Below, one piece after another: positions 46,351 to 55,186 of a stretch of DNA of 64,000 bases (positions are counted from its first letter, which is position 1; each line of letters opens with the position of its first letter). A program made the translations under genes and the position numbers. Source of the DNA: Ferrimonas sediminum (GTDB lineage Bacteria > Pseudomonadota > Gammaproteobacteria > Enterobacterales > Shewanellaceae). The notes under the pieces were generated by a model. It worked only from the letters and a program-made list of their open reading frames with translations, was not told the DNA's origin and did not search any database. The stretch spans positions 1-64,000 of the forward strand of contig NZ_FNEM01000002.1 of assembly GCF_900100175.1 (NCBI RefSeq), in the 5' to 3' direction.

Positions 46351-46359
46351 CTTTGGTTT
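46348..46359. promoter_or_regulatory. PsrA-like palindrome overlapping the LiuR site
   Basis: AAACTTTGGTTT has perfect AAAC and GTTT arms around a 4-base spacer, as in the core of PsrA sites, and overlaps the last three bases of the LiuR-type operator. PsrA joint regulation of ivd genes is known in relatives; the core match alone is short, so this is tentative. Confidence 0.35.
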
Positions 46360-46451
46360 AATACCGCTGAAAGTTTCACCACGCTGTAAGCCCACGCTGA
46401 CGCAATCTCCACTATCCTTTACTCAACCAGTTACAAACAGATGGCATTTCA

Positions 46452-47951
46452 ATGGATAACGGACAGATGATGATCAGTTGGTTCAGCCGCCTGCTCGAAT
46501 TGAGCGCGGCACTGCTGATCTTCCTGCTGGGACTCGGACTGCTGGCGGTGATCTACCTGTACATCAAGGACGTCACCCAGACCCAGCAGGCGATTCGCCG
46601 AAATTATCCGGTGATTGGCCGGTTCCGTTATTGGTTCGAGCACATGGGGGAGTTCTTTCGCCAGTATTTTTTTACCCTGGATCGGGATGAGATGCCGTTT
46701 AACCGGGCCCAGCGCAGCTGGGTCTACCGGGCCGCCAAAAACGTCGACAGCACCATCGCCTTTGGTTCCACCCGCCCTTTGAACCAACCCGGCGACATCA
46801 TCTTCCTCAACTGCCTGTTTCCCACCCTGAAGGAGGATGCGGTGCCGCCCACGGCCGTGACCATAGGAGAAGATGTAGCCCGCATTCCCTATACCACCAG
46901 CAGCTTTTTCAATGTGTCCGGCATGAGCTTCGGCGCCCTGAGTGTTCCGGCGGTGCGGGCGCTGTCCATCGGCGCCCGAGAAGCCGGGATCTGGATGAAC
47001 ACCGGCGAAGGGGGACTGTCTCCCTATCACCTGGAGGGAGGCTGTGATCTGGTGTTTCAGATAGGTACCGCCAAATACGGCGTCCGTGACGCCGACGGCA
47101 ACCTGTGTGACGACAAACTGCGTGAAGTGGCCCGCCATGAGCAGGTAAGAATGTTTGAGATAAAGATGAGTCAGGGGGCCAAACCGGGAAAAGGGGGGAT
47201 CCTGCCCGGAGCTAAGGTCACCACCGAGATTGCCAAGATCCGTGGCATTCCGGAAGGCGAGGACTCCATCAGCCCCAATGGCCACCCGGAGATACGCTGC
47301 ATCGACGACCTGCTGACGATGATCGCCCGGGTGCGTGAGGTCACCGGTAAGCCCTGCGGCTTCAAATCGGTAATTGGACACACCGCCTGGCTGGAAGATC
47401 TGATGCATGCCATCAAAAACCGGGGGGCGGACTCGGCTCCGGATTTTATCACCGTCGACTCCGCCGATGGTGGCACCGGCGCCGCCCCCCAGTCGCTAAT
47501 GGACTTCATGGGATTACCGCTTAAACGCAGCCTGCCTCTGGTGGTGGACACCTTGGAGCGCCACGGCCTGAAACAGCGTATCAAGGTAATCGCTTCAGGC
47601 AAGCTCATTAACCCGTCAGACGTGGCCTGGGCTCTGTGTGTCGGCGCCGATTTTGTTAACTCGGCCCGGGGGTTTATGTTTTCCCTGGGCTGCATCCAGG
47701 CGCTGCAATGCAACCGAAATACCTGCCCCACCGGCATTACCACCCACGACCCCAAGCTGCAAAAAGGACTGGTGGTGGAGGACAAAGCCCTGCGGGTGGC
47801 CCATTACGCCACCAACCTGATGCACGAGGTCGGCGTCATCGCCCACTCCTGTGGTGTGCGGGAACCCAGATTACTGCGCCGGGATCATGCCCAGGTGATC
47901 GACGATCACGGGTTGCCGGTATCACTGCAACGGCACGCGGATGATCAATAA
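46452..47951 (+). CDS. FMN-binding glutamate synthase family protein
   Basis: 499 residues: one or two N-terminal transmembrane segments (about 14-38), then a GltB-like synthase domain with FMN barrel (PYTTSSFFNVSGMSFGALS, MNTGEGGLSPYHLEGG, KPGKGGILPGAKVT, VDSADGGTGAAPQSL). The 3Fe-4S-type Cys cluster is LGCIQALQCNRNTCPTGI. It lacks the amidotransferase domain of true glutamate synthases, so it cannot use glutamine as they do. The membrane-anchored form is common in proteobacteria; its reaction is unknown. It is divergent from the ivd operon. Confidence 0.85.
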   Translation: MDNGQMMISWFSRLLELSAALLIFLLGLGLLAVIYLYIKDVTQTQQAIRRNYPVIGRFRYWFEHMGEFFRQYFFTLDRDEMPFNRAQRSWVYRAAKNVDSTIAFGSTRPLNQPGDIIFLNCLFPTLKEDAVPPTAVTIGEDVARIPYTTSSFFNVSGMSFGALSVPAVRALSIGAREAGIWMNTGEGGLSPYHLEGGCDLVFQIGTAKYGVRDADGNLCDDKLREVARHEQVRMFEIKMSQGAKPGKGGILPGAKVTTEIAKIRGIPEGEDSISPNGHPEIRCIDDLLTMIARVREVTGKPCGFKSVIGHTAWLEDLMHAIKNRGADSAPDFITVDSADGGTGAAPQSLMDFMGLPLKRSLPLVVDTLERHGLKQRIKVIASGKLINPSDVAWALCVGADFVNSARGFMFSLGCIQALQCNRNTCPTGITTHDPKLQKGLVVEDKALRVAHYATNLMHEVGVIAHSCGVREPRLLRRDHAQVIDDHGLPVSLQRHADDQ

Positions 47952-48561
47952 GCAGCCTCGCTGGTGGAATTATCAAAGTTTCGATGCTTTCTTTTATCAG
48001 GGCCATCCCATACTAACGGGCACCTTTAATAGCAAAATAACGAACTTAAAAATCGACGTTATTATCGGTAATGTGTCAGCTAAAAATTATCATATTGAGT
48101 CAGGGCCAAACGAGTTATCCGCATCGGAATAATCAAGGTTAATGACAATAATTAATCCTCTATAATGCGTCGCGACCAAGATATCAATACCTGGTTGATA
48201 ATCTGCCTTTTGAAATCTAATTCATGACAAAAATAATCTGCCCCCCCCTGACCGCTACACATTTTATCTCTTCCTGCCGCAATTACCGCGACAATCCGCT
48301 ATCATCCACAGACAAACCAAAGCTAAATCACCGTGATATCAGCAGGTTCAACTGATTAGTGGGCACTTACTACGACAACTAACCAAGTGCGAGTGAAATA
48401 AATCAGCATTTTGCTGCGAATTATTAATCTTGGAGTGCATTTGGCAAATATTCTACTACGCTCAATGTTGTGTCGTATTAGGCGACATTTGTGCTCCGGT
48501 ATTGCGGAGCAAAAGGATATGACTACACAGATAATAATTTTCAAGGGATTTGGAGACGATG
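47952..48561. other. AT-rich leader region of the TonB-dependent receptor
   Basis: A 610-base gap. TATAAT at 48161-48166 is a good -10 candidate (no strong -35). TATCAA-N7-TTGATA at 48182-48200 is a small inverted repeat just downstream. A stable hairpin at 48492-48511 lies about 50 bases before the receptor start. A 63-codon frame at its 5' end is not convincing. Confidence 0.4.
48492..48511 (+). promoter_or_regulatory. Hairpin in the leader of the TonB-dependent receptor mRNA
   Basis: A 7-bp stem (TGCTCCG / CGGAGCA) with a 6-base loop, followed by AAAGG, 50 bases upstream of the receptor ATG. It could be an attenuator-like or mRNA-stability element. No known riboswitch fold is recognised. 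Confidence 0.3.
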
Positions 48562-51378
48562 ATGAAAAACAGTTTACTGTCCACTACGATCCGCTTTTCC
48601 ATGATCGCGGGTGCCACCACCGCTGCCCTCGCGGCGCCCGTGGTTTATGCCGAAGAGGAAGTGGAGCGCATTGAAGTAACCGGTTCACGAATTAAGCGAA
48701 CCGATGTTGAAACCCCGGTACCGGTAACGGTCATCAGCCGCTCAGACATGGACGCCATTGGCGCCCTTAACGTAGCCGATGTCCTTAACTCCTCTCCGGT
48801 AGCCATCGCCGGCAGCGACCAATCCAACTCATCCTTCTCAACCACTACAGTGGGCCTGGCCACCACCGAACTGCGAAATCTGGGAGCGGAGCGAACCCTG
48901 GTGCTGGTCAACGGCCGCCGCTTTGTCTCCGGTGTGGATCCTTCCACCGGTTATGCGGTGGATCTGAACTCGATTCCCACCTCCATCATCGAACGGATTG
49001 AGATTCTGAAAAGCGCCTCGTCAGCCATCTACGGCTCCGATGCCGTCGCAGGTGTGGTTAACATCATTACTCGCAATGAAGTTGAGGGGGTGGAGGTTAA
49101 CGCCCAATACGGCACCTCCGATGAGAGTGACCGCGACACGGTAGAACTTAACATCACCGCCGGCGGCAGCTGGAACTCCGGTAATGCCTACGTCACCATG
49201 GGCTGGGATGACGATGAGGGCCTCAAGGCCAGCGACCGGGGCTTCTCGGCCCAGGATACCGCCATCTATCTGGATGATAACGGCAACGAATTTGCCGATG
49301 TGCTGTTCTCCTCCTATCCACCGCAGGGACGAATCACCATTCCCGATGTCGGCAGTTTTAATGCCGACGGCACTCCATTTACCGCCGACAGCCGCTTCAA
49401 CCGGGCCGACTACCGTCAGCTGGTAACCCCCATTGAGCGCCGCTACGCCGCCGCCGGGCTGACTCAAGAGATCAACGATGATCTACGTTTCTTTGCCGAA
49501 CTGAACTACAACGGCAGTGAAACCAACGACTCCACCATCGAACCAACACCGCTGGATGTGGTCAACGACATCTGGCTGCAAGATCGTAACGGTACCGGCG
49601 GCATGGACATTAACTCGCCGCTGATTCCGGAACTGATGCGCCAGGAGCTGATCAACGCCGGCATCACCAACCTCAACGAAGTCGCTTTTGTACGGCGGTT
49701 GGTGGAGTTCGGAGCCCGATCCACCGACGTCGAACGAGACACCATCCGCATGGCCGCCGGCTTCGACTGGATCATCAATGACGACTGGGAGGCGGAGTTC
49801 TACTACACCTGGGGCAAAACCGACCAGTGGCAAAACAACGGCGGTCAGATCAACATCGAACGAGCGGCACTGGCGCTGGATGTGATCGATGACGGCACCG
49901 GCAGCCTGGTATGCCGCGATGAAACCGCCCGCCTGCAAGGCTGTGTTCCGCTGGATCTGTTCGGGGCCGGCACCGTGACTCCGGAGGCGGTGGATTACGT
50001 TCGCTCGCCGGCCAAGGCCACTGGCGAGGTCGCTCAGGAGGTGTTCGGAGCCAGCGTCGCCGGTGAGATGCCACTGGAACTGCCTGGCGGCCGCATTGGC
50101 GCGGTGCTGGGTTATGAATACCGCGATGAGTCCGGTAACTATCAGCCAGGAGATCTGGCCCAGACCGGCTCCTCCAGTACCAACCGTTCAGAACCCACTG
50201 ATGGCAGTTTCCACACCAACGACATCTTTGGCGAGCTGCAGTTTCCCATCCTCGATGAGTTGATCCTCAATCTGGCGGCCCGCTACTCGGATCACTCCAT
50301 TGTCGGCGGTCAGACCACCTGGAATGCCGGGGTGGAGTACTCGCCCATCGAGTCTCTGAAACTCAGGGCTTCGGCCGCCACCGCGGTTCGTACCCCCAAC
50401 ATTGCCGACCTGTTTGGCGGCCGCGGTCAGACCTTTGCCAGTGTCAGTGACCCCTGTTCAGGTCTGATCTCGGAAGGCACATCCGGCAACGTTCTCGACA
50501 ACTGTCTGTCCATCGACGCCATCGCCCAGCGAGTGGCCGATGACGGCGACTTTGTGCTGACCCAGACCGAGGCTCAGGGTACCGGCGGCTTTGTCGGCGG
50601 TAATCCGGATGTGCAGGAGGAGACTGCCGAAACCTTTAGCCTGGGCTTTATCTGGCAGGCTATGGACAACCTGTCGTTCACTGTCGATTACTACGACATC
50701 TCCATCGACGATGCCATCACCACCACCACTCGAACCACGGTGCTGCGCCGCTGTTTTGAGCAGGATCCGTCCCAATTTGAAGAGACCTGTGGTGGCAACG
50801 CCATCCGTAATGCCGACGGCGCCCTGATTGAGGTGAACTCCGGTACCGCCAACGAAAACAAAATCGACACCTCCGGGTTCGATCTTGAGCTCAATTACAA
50901 CCAGGAGATGTTTGGCGGTGACTTGCGAGCGTCCCTTATCTACAACTACATCCGTGAGTACGTCGAGACCGGCATTGAGAGTGGCGACAGCATCGACCTG
51001 GCTGGCGAGGTTCTGAAGCCGGAAAACCGGGCGGTGGCCAACCTCAGCTACGGCTACGACGATTTCGACATCAGCTGGCGCATTCGGTTCTGGGATGAAG
51101 TTGTGGACTCTGTCGAGGGGGCCAACTTTAACTTCACCGACTTCCAGCCACTGGATGAGTTCAACAGCGTCGCTTCCTACGTGATTCACGATCTGAACCT
51201 CGGTTACGCCGTGACCGACAGCGTCCAGACCAACTTGGGTATTCGCAACCTGTTCGATAAAGAGCCACCACTGCTGCCTCAGGGAACGGTGCACGGCGGA
51301 ACCGGTATCAATACCGCGTCGGAAGCCTATGACGTTACCGGACGTTACTTCTATGTCGGCCTGAATATGACCTTCTAA
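48562..51378 (+). CDS. TonB-dependent outer-membrane receptor
   Basis: 938 residues. Signal peptide about 1-30 (cleavage near YA-EE), then a short TonB-box region (EVERIEVTGSRIKR), a plug domain at about 35-160 (TPVPVTVISRSDMDAIGALN, LRNLGAERTLVLVNGRRFV) and a large beta barrel ending GRYFYVGLNMTF. RNLGAERTLVLVNG and IPTSIIERIEILK are typical of the Shewanella-type TonB receptor group whose substrates are often siderophores, peptides or oligosaccharides. No substrate-specific gene is adjacent. The second of two adjacent ATGs is chosen for best spacing to GGAG. Ends at a strong terminator. Confidence 0.9.
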   Translation: MKNSLLSTTIRFSMIAGATTAALAAPVVYAEEEVERIEVTGSRIKRTDVETPVPVTVISRSDMDAIGALNVADVLNSSPVAIAGSDQSNSSFSTTTVGLATTELRNLGAERTLVLVNGRRFVSGVDPSTGYAVDLNSIPTSIIERIEILKSASSAIYGSDAVAGVVNIITRNEVEGVEVNAQYGTSDESDRDTVELNITAGGSWNSGNAYVTMGWDDDEGLKASDRGFSAQDTAIYLDDNGNEFADVLFSSYPPQGRITIPDVGSFNADGTPFTADSRFNRADYRQLVTPIERRYAAAGLTQEINDDLRFFAELNYNGSETNDSTIEPTPLDVVNDIWLQDRNGTGGMDINSPLIPELMRQELINAGITNLNEVAFVRRLVEFGARSTDVERDTIRMAAGFDWIINDDWEAEFYYTWGKTDQWQNNGGQINIERAALALDVIDDGTGSLVCRDETARLQGCVPLDLFGAGTVTPEAVDYVRSPAKATGEVAQEVFGASVAGEMPLELPGGRIGAVLGYEYRDESGNYQPGDLAQTGSSSTNRSEPTDGSFHTNDIFGELQFPILDELILNLAARYSDHSIVGGQTTWNAGVEYSPIESLKLRASAATAVRTPNIADLFGGRGQTFASVSDPCSGLISEGTSGNVLDNCLSIDAIAQRVADDGDFVLTQTEAQGTGGFVGGNPDVQEETAETFSLGFIWQAMDNLSFTVDYYDISIDDAITTTTRTTVLRRCFEQDPSQFEETCGGNAIRNADGALIEVNSGTANENKIDTSGFDLELNYNQEMFGGDLRASLIYNYIREYVETGIESGDSIDLAGEVLKPENRAVANLSYGYDDFDISWRIRFWDEVVDSVEGANFNFTDFQPLDEFNSVASYVIHDLNLGYAVTDSVQTNLGIRNLFDKEPPLLPQGTVHGGTGINTASEAYDVTGRYFYVGLNMTF

Positions 51379-51725
51379 GGCCAGCCACGCTCTCCCTAGA
51401 CGGCCCCCTTCCGGCACTTTTTGAGGGGGCCTTTTTAGTTACTTTCGCCCCGGTTTCTGCTCATCAGGACGAGATTCCTGAACCGGAGCTGTCTTGTTCA
51501 CAAATTAGCAACCCGCTTTTGCCCCTCCCCCCGCTGATTCTCAACAAATTTGCTGCACCGGAATCCTGCGAGCGTGATCCCGCTCACCCTTTGTTCACTT
51601 TCGAGAATCAAGGCTTACACCCTGTCAGTTTTCCTTATACCCCCCACGGTTTTATGCGCTCTCAATAATTAGAGTTTCCTAATACAGTTGTACCTAAATA
51701 ATGCGTCATTGCTTAGAGGTATCTT
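51379..51725. other. Intergenic region upstream of the cytochrome operon
   Basis: A 347-base gap. Its first 60 bases hold the terminator of the receptor gene. The remainder should carry the promoter of the cytochrome operon; I see no clear FNR, CRP or ArcA site by eye. Confidence 0.4.
51402..51436 (+). terminator. Terminator of the TonB receptor gene
   Basis: An 8-bp GC-rich stem (GGCCCCCT / AGGGGGCC), followed by TTTTT. Confidence 0.85.
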
Positions 51726-52052
51726 ATGAAAACACGATCAATTCAAGCTCTTACCGCAGCATTGCTGCTGACCGTCTCCGCCGGACTGGCCGCAGCCGAC
51801 GGTGGCAACCCCAAAAAAGGCAAGCACCTCTATAAGAAACACTGCAAAGCCTGCCACAGCCAGAGCAGCGAAGGCATGGAGCTAACTCCTATGTCCAAGA
51901 CCATGTCTCAGTGGGATCGTTTCTTTGACCGAAACAAGCACAAAGCCAAGCCCGAAGCCTTTGAAGGGCTGTCTGAGCAGGCTCTGAAAGACATCCAGCA
52001 GTTCCTGTACAACCACGCTGCCGATTCCGATCAACCGGCGACCTGTGGCTAA
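51726..52052 (+). CDS. Monoheme c-type cytochrome
   Basis: 108 residues with a signal peptide (about 1-23, cleavage near LAA-AD) and one heme motif CKACH near residues 40-45 in an otherwise small helical domain. A Met-rich stretch (GMELTPMSKTM) could supply the distal ligand. Position and size match the monoheme cytochrome SO_4142 of S. oneidensis (as I recall it), which precedes the Otr gene. It would carry electrons in the periplasm for the octaheme cytochrome encoded two genes on. Confidence 0.85.
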   Translation: MKTRSIQALTAALLLTVSAGLAAADGGNPKKGKHLYKKHCKACHSQSSEGMELTPMSKTMSQWDRFFDRNKHKAKPEAFEGLSEQALKDIQQFLYNHAADSDQPATCG

Positions 52053-52091
52053 CCAATAAAAAGACACCAAACCGTGTTAAGGAAGATGATG

Positions 52092-53669
52092 ATGAAACCC
52101 ACACTCGTAGCACTGCTCGTCACCCAAGCCCTGATCATCCCTCAGGCCCTGGCTGCAGACAGCACCGACCAAACCATTGAACAGCTGAAGCGACAGCTTA
52201 ATGAGGTCACCGAAGAGCTGGAGTACCTGTCGGATCGCCTCGACAAGCCAGAATCTCACGCCGCCACCGACCGCATCCTGTTTACCGGTGATTTCCGCAC
52301 CAAGGCTCACACCCTGCACTATCAGGACGTGGTCTGGAGCCCGGGGATGACCATTCAAACCCCGCAAGGGCAGATGATGCGCTCCATGTTCGACCAGGGC
52401 CAGGGCTACACTCCAAGCCCTAAAGACATCGATAACGACGTCTATTACACCACTCGCCTGCGTCTCAACATGAAGGCCAAAGTGTTCGACAACGTCAACT
52501 TCGCCGGCCGCCTGACCATGTTCAAGAACTGGGGCGACTCCACCGGTGTCAACGTGTTCGACTCCTGGAACTCCTTTACCATGGACGGCACCAGCAGCGG
52601 CCACCCCAACGGCGACTACCTGCGGGTAGAACGCGCCTACTTCGACTGGAAGAAGATTGGCGGCACCGAATTCTATCTCTCCGTGGGCCGACGCCCCTCC
52701 AGCTACGGTTACCCCACCAACCTGCGCGAAAATGAGTTGCGGGGCGGCACCCCTTCGGGTCACCTGGTGAACTTCAACTTCGACGGCGCCACTCTGGGCT
52801 ACCACACCGAGCACCTGACCGGCATGGAAGGCCAGGTGGTACGCTTCTGTTATGGACAGGGCTATGAGTCCCAGTGGGGCAACGGCGAGCTGTTCGGCAA
52901 TACCTCAGTGGACGACGTCCACCTGGGCGGCTTTAACATCGACATCCTCAACGACGGCACCAACTTCCTGCAGATGATTCTGTTTGGCGCCAAGGATGTG
53001 GCCGACGGCTTCAAGGGCACCATGTCCATGCCTGACGAACTGCTGGGTCTGTTCCAGCAGCAAGGCATGGGTAACATCACTCCGGTGGTCCGTTATCAGC
53101 CCAGCACCAACATTGGCGACATCTACCTGGGCGGCCTGACCTTCGTCCGTGATGAAGACAACGGCATTAAGTGGTTTACCTCCCTGGGCTGGACCCGCAC
53201 CGATCCCAACGGCAACTTCGGTATGTTTGGCGGCATGAACAACGACCCGCTGTACCAGATGACCAGCCCGACCGAAGCGGCACCAGTGGGTGTGACTGAC
53301 TCCGAAGCCCACAATGGCTACTCCGTGTACGCCGGCGTCCAGATTCCTGTGGGCAGCGGCAAGTTTGGCCTGGAATACAACTACGGTTCCAAGTACTGGA
53401 CCCCGTTCACCCAGGCCCAGGATGACCCAATCGGCAGCAAGCTGGCGACCCGCGGTCACGCCTATGAGGGCTACTACATCTACGACGTCAACCCGAAGAT
53501 GTTCATTAAGCTGGCGGCCCTGTACTACGACTTTGAGTACACCGGTTCCGGCTCCCCGGTAGGGGCTCCGCAGAACATCGACAGCGTCCTCAACGGCACC
53601 GCCTTCAGCATGCTGCCGGCAATGGACACCGCCTACGACGTCAACGCCTCCATCACAGTTAAGTTCTAA
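52092..53669 (+). CDS. DUF3373-type outer-membrane barrel
   Basis: 525 residues with a signal peptide (about 1-21, near ALA-AD), a short coiled coil (IEQLKRQLNEVTEELEYLSDRLD, residues about 28-50), then a large beta barrel. DUF3373 barrels are found beside multiheme cytochromes in Shewanella-type genomes. The coiled coil plus barrel is the plan of some outer-membrane trans-electron conduits, but no heme motif is present here. The start is the third of three tandem ATGs, best spaced to AAGGA. It lies between the monoheme and octaheme cytochromes in one unit. Confidence 0.82.
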   Translation: MKPTLVALLVTQALIIPQALAADSTDQTIEQLKRQLNEVTEELEYLSDRLDKPESHAATDRILFTGDFRTKAHTLHYQDVVWSPGMTIQTPQGQMMRSMFDQGQGYTPSPKDIDNDVYYTTRLRLNMKAKVFDNVNFAGRLTMFKNWGDSTGVNVFDSWNSFTMDGTSSGHPNGDYLRVERAYFDWKKIGGTEFYLSVGRRPSSYGYPTNLRENELRGGTPSGHLVNFNFDGATLGYHTEHLTGMEGQVVRFCYGQGYESQWGNGELFGNTSVDDVHLGGFNIDILNDGTNFLQMILFGAKDVADGFKGTMSMPDELLGLFQQQGMGNITPVVRYQPSTNIGDIYLGGLTFVRDEDNGIKWFTSLGWTRTDPNGNFGMFGGMNNDPLYQMTSPTEAAPVGVTDSEAHNGYSVYAGVQIPVGSGKFGLEYNYGSKYWTPFTQAQDDPIGSKLATRGHAYEGYYIYDVNPKMFIKLAALYYDFEYTGSGSPVGAPQNIDSVLNGTAFSMLPAMDTAYDVNASITVKF

Positions 53670-53740
53670 GTTCTAAGTTCATCATCTGGCGGCCTCTTCC
53701 TTCTCACCGGGAAGCTGGCCGCCCTATTAGGAAATAGCGT

Positions 53741-55117
53741 ATGAGAAACCTTATATTGACCAGTCTGATAACCGGCCTTATGTTGCCGGTAACGGCGGTT
53801 GCCGAGAACCCCCATCAGGACTACATCAGCGGTCCCATCGGTTCTGGACAGGAGGCGACCGCCCAGTGCATCGAGTGCCACGAGGAGCACACCGAAGCCT
53901 TTATGAAGACCAGCCACTGGACCTGGGCCAAAGAGCAAACCGTCAACGGCAAGACCGTCAAGCTGGGCAAGAAGAACGCCATCAACAACTACTGCGTCTC
54001 CGTCTCCAGCAACGAGCCCCGTTGCACCAAGTGTCACGCCGGTTACGGCTACGAAGACGCCAAGTTTGACTTCACCGACGCCACCAAGGTGGACTGTCTG
54101 GTATGCCACGACACCACAGGCACCTATCAGAAGGATCTCAGCGGCTATGCCTTCAAGGGGGCCGACCTGCTGAAAATCTCCCAAAACGTCGGCGCGCCGG
54201 TACGCGACAACTGCGGTAGCTGTCACTTCTACGGCGGCGGCGGCGACGGCGTTAAGCACGGCGACATGGACTCCAGCATGGCCTACCCGGACAAGGCGCT
54301 GGATGTGCACATGGATGCCGACGGCATGGACTTCCAGTGCCAGGATTGCCACAAGGGCGAATCCCACACCATCAAGGGCCAGGCGATGAGCGTCTCCCCC
54401 GGCAGCACCGACCATCTGGAGTGCACCAGCTGCCACGACAGTGATGCGCATAGCAACGCCAAGCTCAACAAACACACCGCAAAGGTGGCCTGCCAGACCT
54501 GTCACATCCCCGAGTTTGCCAAGGTGGAGCCCACCAAGCTGTGGTGGGACTGGTCCGAAGCGGGTCAGGATCGTGAAGAAAGCAAGAACCAGTGGGGCCG
54601 CAAGGACTACATGAAGAAGAAAGGCAGCTTCGTCTGGGGCCAGAAGGTGCAACCTGAGTACGCCTGGTACAACGGCACCGCCCAGGCCTACCTGTTCGGC
54701 GACACCATGAACCCGGCCGAGGTGACCTCCCTGAGCAAGCCTGTGGGCAGCAAGGGAGACGGCGTCTCCAAGATCTACCCCTTCAAGGTCCACCGCGGCA
54801 AGCAACTGTACGACGCCAAGCACAAGGTGTTTATCCCCACCAAGGTGTTCGGCAAGGACGGCTACTGGAAGACCTTCGACTGGGACAAATCAGCCAAGTT
54901 AGGCATGAACGACCACCCGGCAATGAAAGCCAAGGGCCTCACCTACAGTGGTCAGCATGACTTCGCCGAAACCGAGATGTGGTGGCGCATCAATCACATG
55001 GTCTCTCCGAAGAAGGAAGCCCTGGGATGCATGGACTGCCACGGCAAAAAAGGACGCCTGGACTGGCAAAAGCTCGGGTATGACATCGACCCGATGAAAG
55101 CCTCGAAGAAGAAATAA
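53741..55117 (+). CDS. otr: Octaheme c-type cytochrome, Otr-like
   Basis: 458 residues with a signal peptide (about 1-21) and eight CxxCH motifs: CIECH, CTKCH, CLVCH, CGSCH, CQDCH, CTSCH, CQTCH and CMDCH. Length, spacing and neighbours match octaheme tetrathionate reductase of S. oneidensis (SO_4144), known to reduce tetrathionate, nitrite and hydroxylamine in vitro, with a Lys-ligated catalytic heme. The family-specific role in vivo is unclear. It is the third gene of the operon, with AGGAAA before the ATG, and ends at a strong terminator. Confidence 0.88.
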   Translation: MRNLILTSLITGLMLPVTAVAENPHQDYISGPIGSGQEATAQCIECHEEHTEAFMKTSHWTWAKEQTVNGKTVKLGKKNAINNYCVSVSSNEPRCTKCHAGYGYEDAKFDFTDATKVDCLVCHDTTGTYQKDLSGYAFKGADLLKISQNVGAPVRDNCGSCHFYGGGGDGVKHGDMDSSMAYPDKALDVHMDADGMDFQCQDCHKGESHTIKGQAMSVSPGSTDHLECTSCHDSDAHSNAKLNKHTAKVACQTCHIPEFAKVEPTKLWWDWSEAGQDREESKNQWGRKDYMKKKGSFVWGQKVQPEYAWYNGTAQAYLFGDTMNPAEVTSLSKPVGSKGDGVSKIYPFKVHRGKQLYDAKHKVFIPTKVFGKDGYWKTFDWDKSAKLGMNDHPAMKAKGLTYSGQHDFAETEMWWRINHMVSPKKEALGCMDCHGKKGRLDWQKLGYDIDPMKASKKK

Positions 55118-55146
55118 AAAGTAAGACTCCCAAGCAGTGATAAGTT

Positions 55147-55172
55147 GGCCCACCGAAAGGTGGGCCTTTTTT
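55147..55172 (+). terminator. Terminator of the cytochrome operon
   Basis: An 8-bp perfect stem (GGCCCACC / GGTGGGCC) with a GAAA tetraloop and six Ts, just after the octaheme gene. Confidence 0.92.
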
Positions 55173-55186
55173 ATCCACTGCGCCGG

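Noticed and set aside
47941-48132. 63-codon frame after the glutamate-synthase-like gene
   Set aside because: It overlaps the previous gene by 11 bases and has no clear ribosome-binding site and no recognisable domain. It may be real but cannot be supported.
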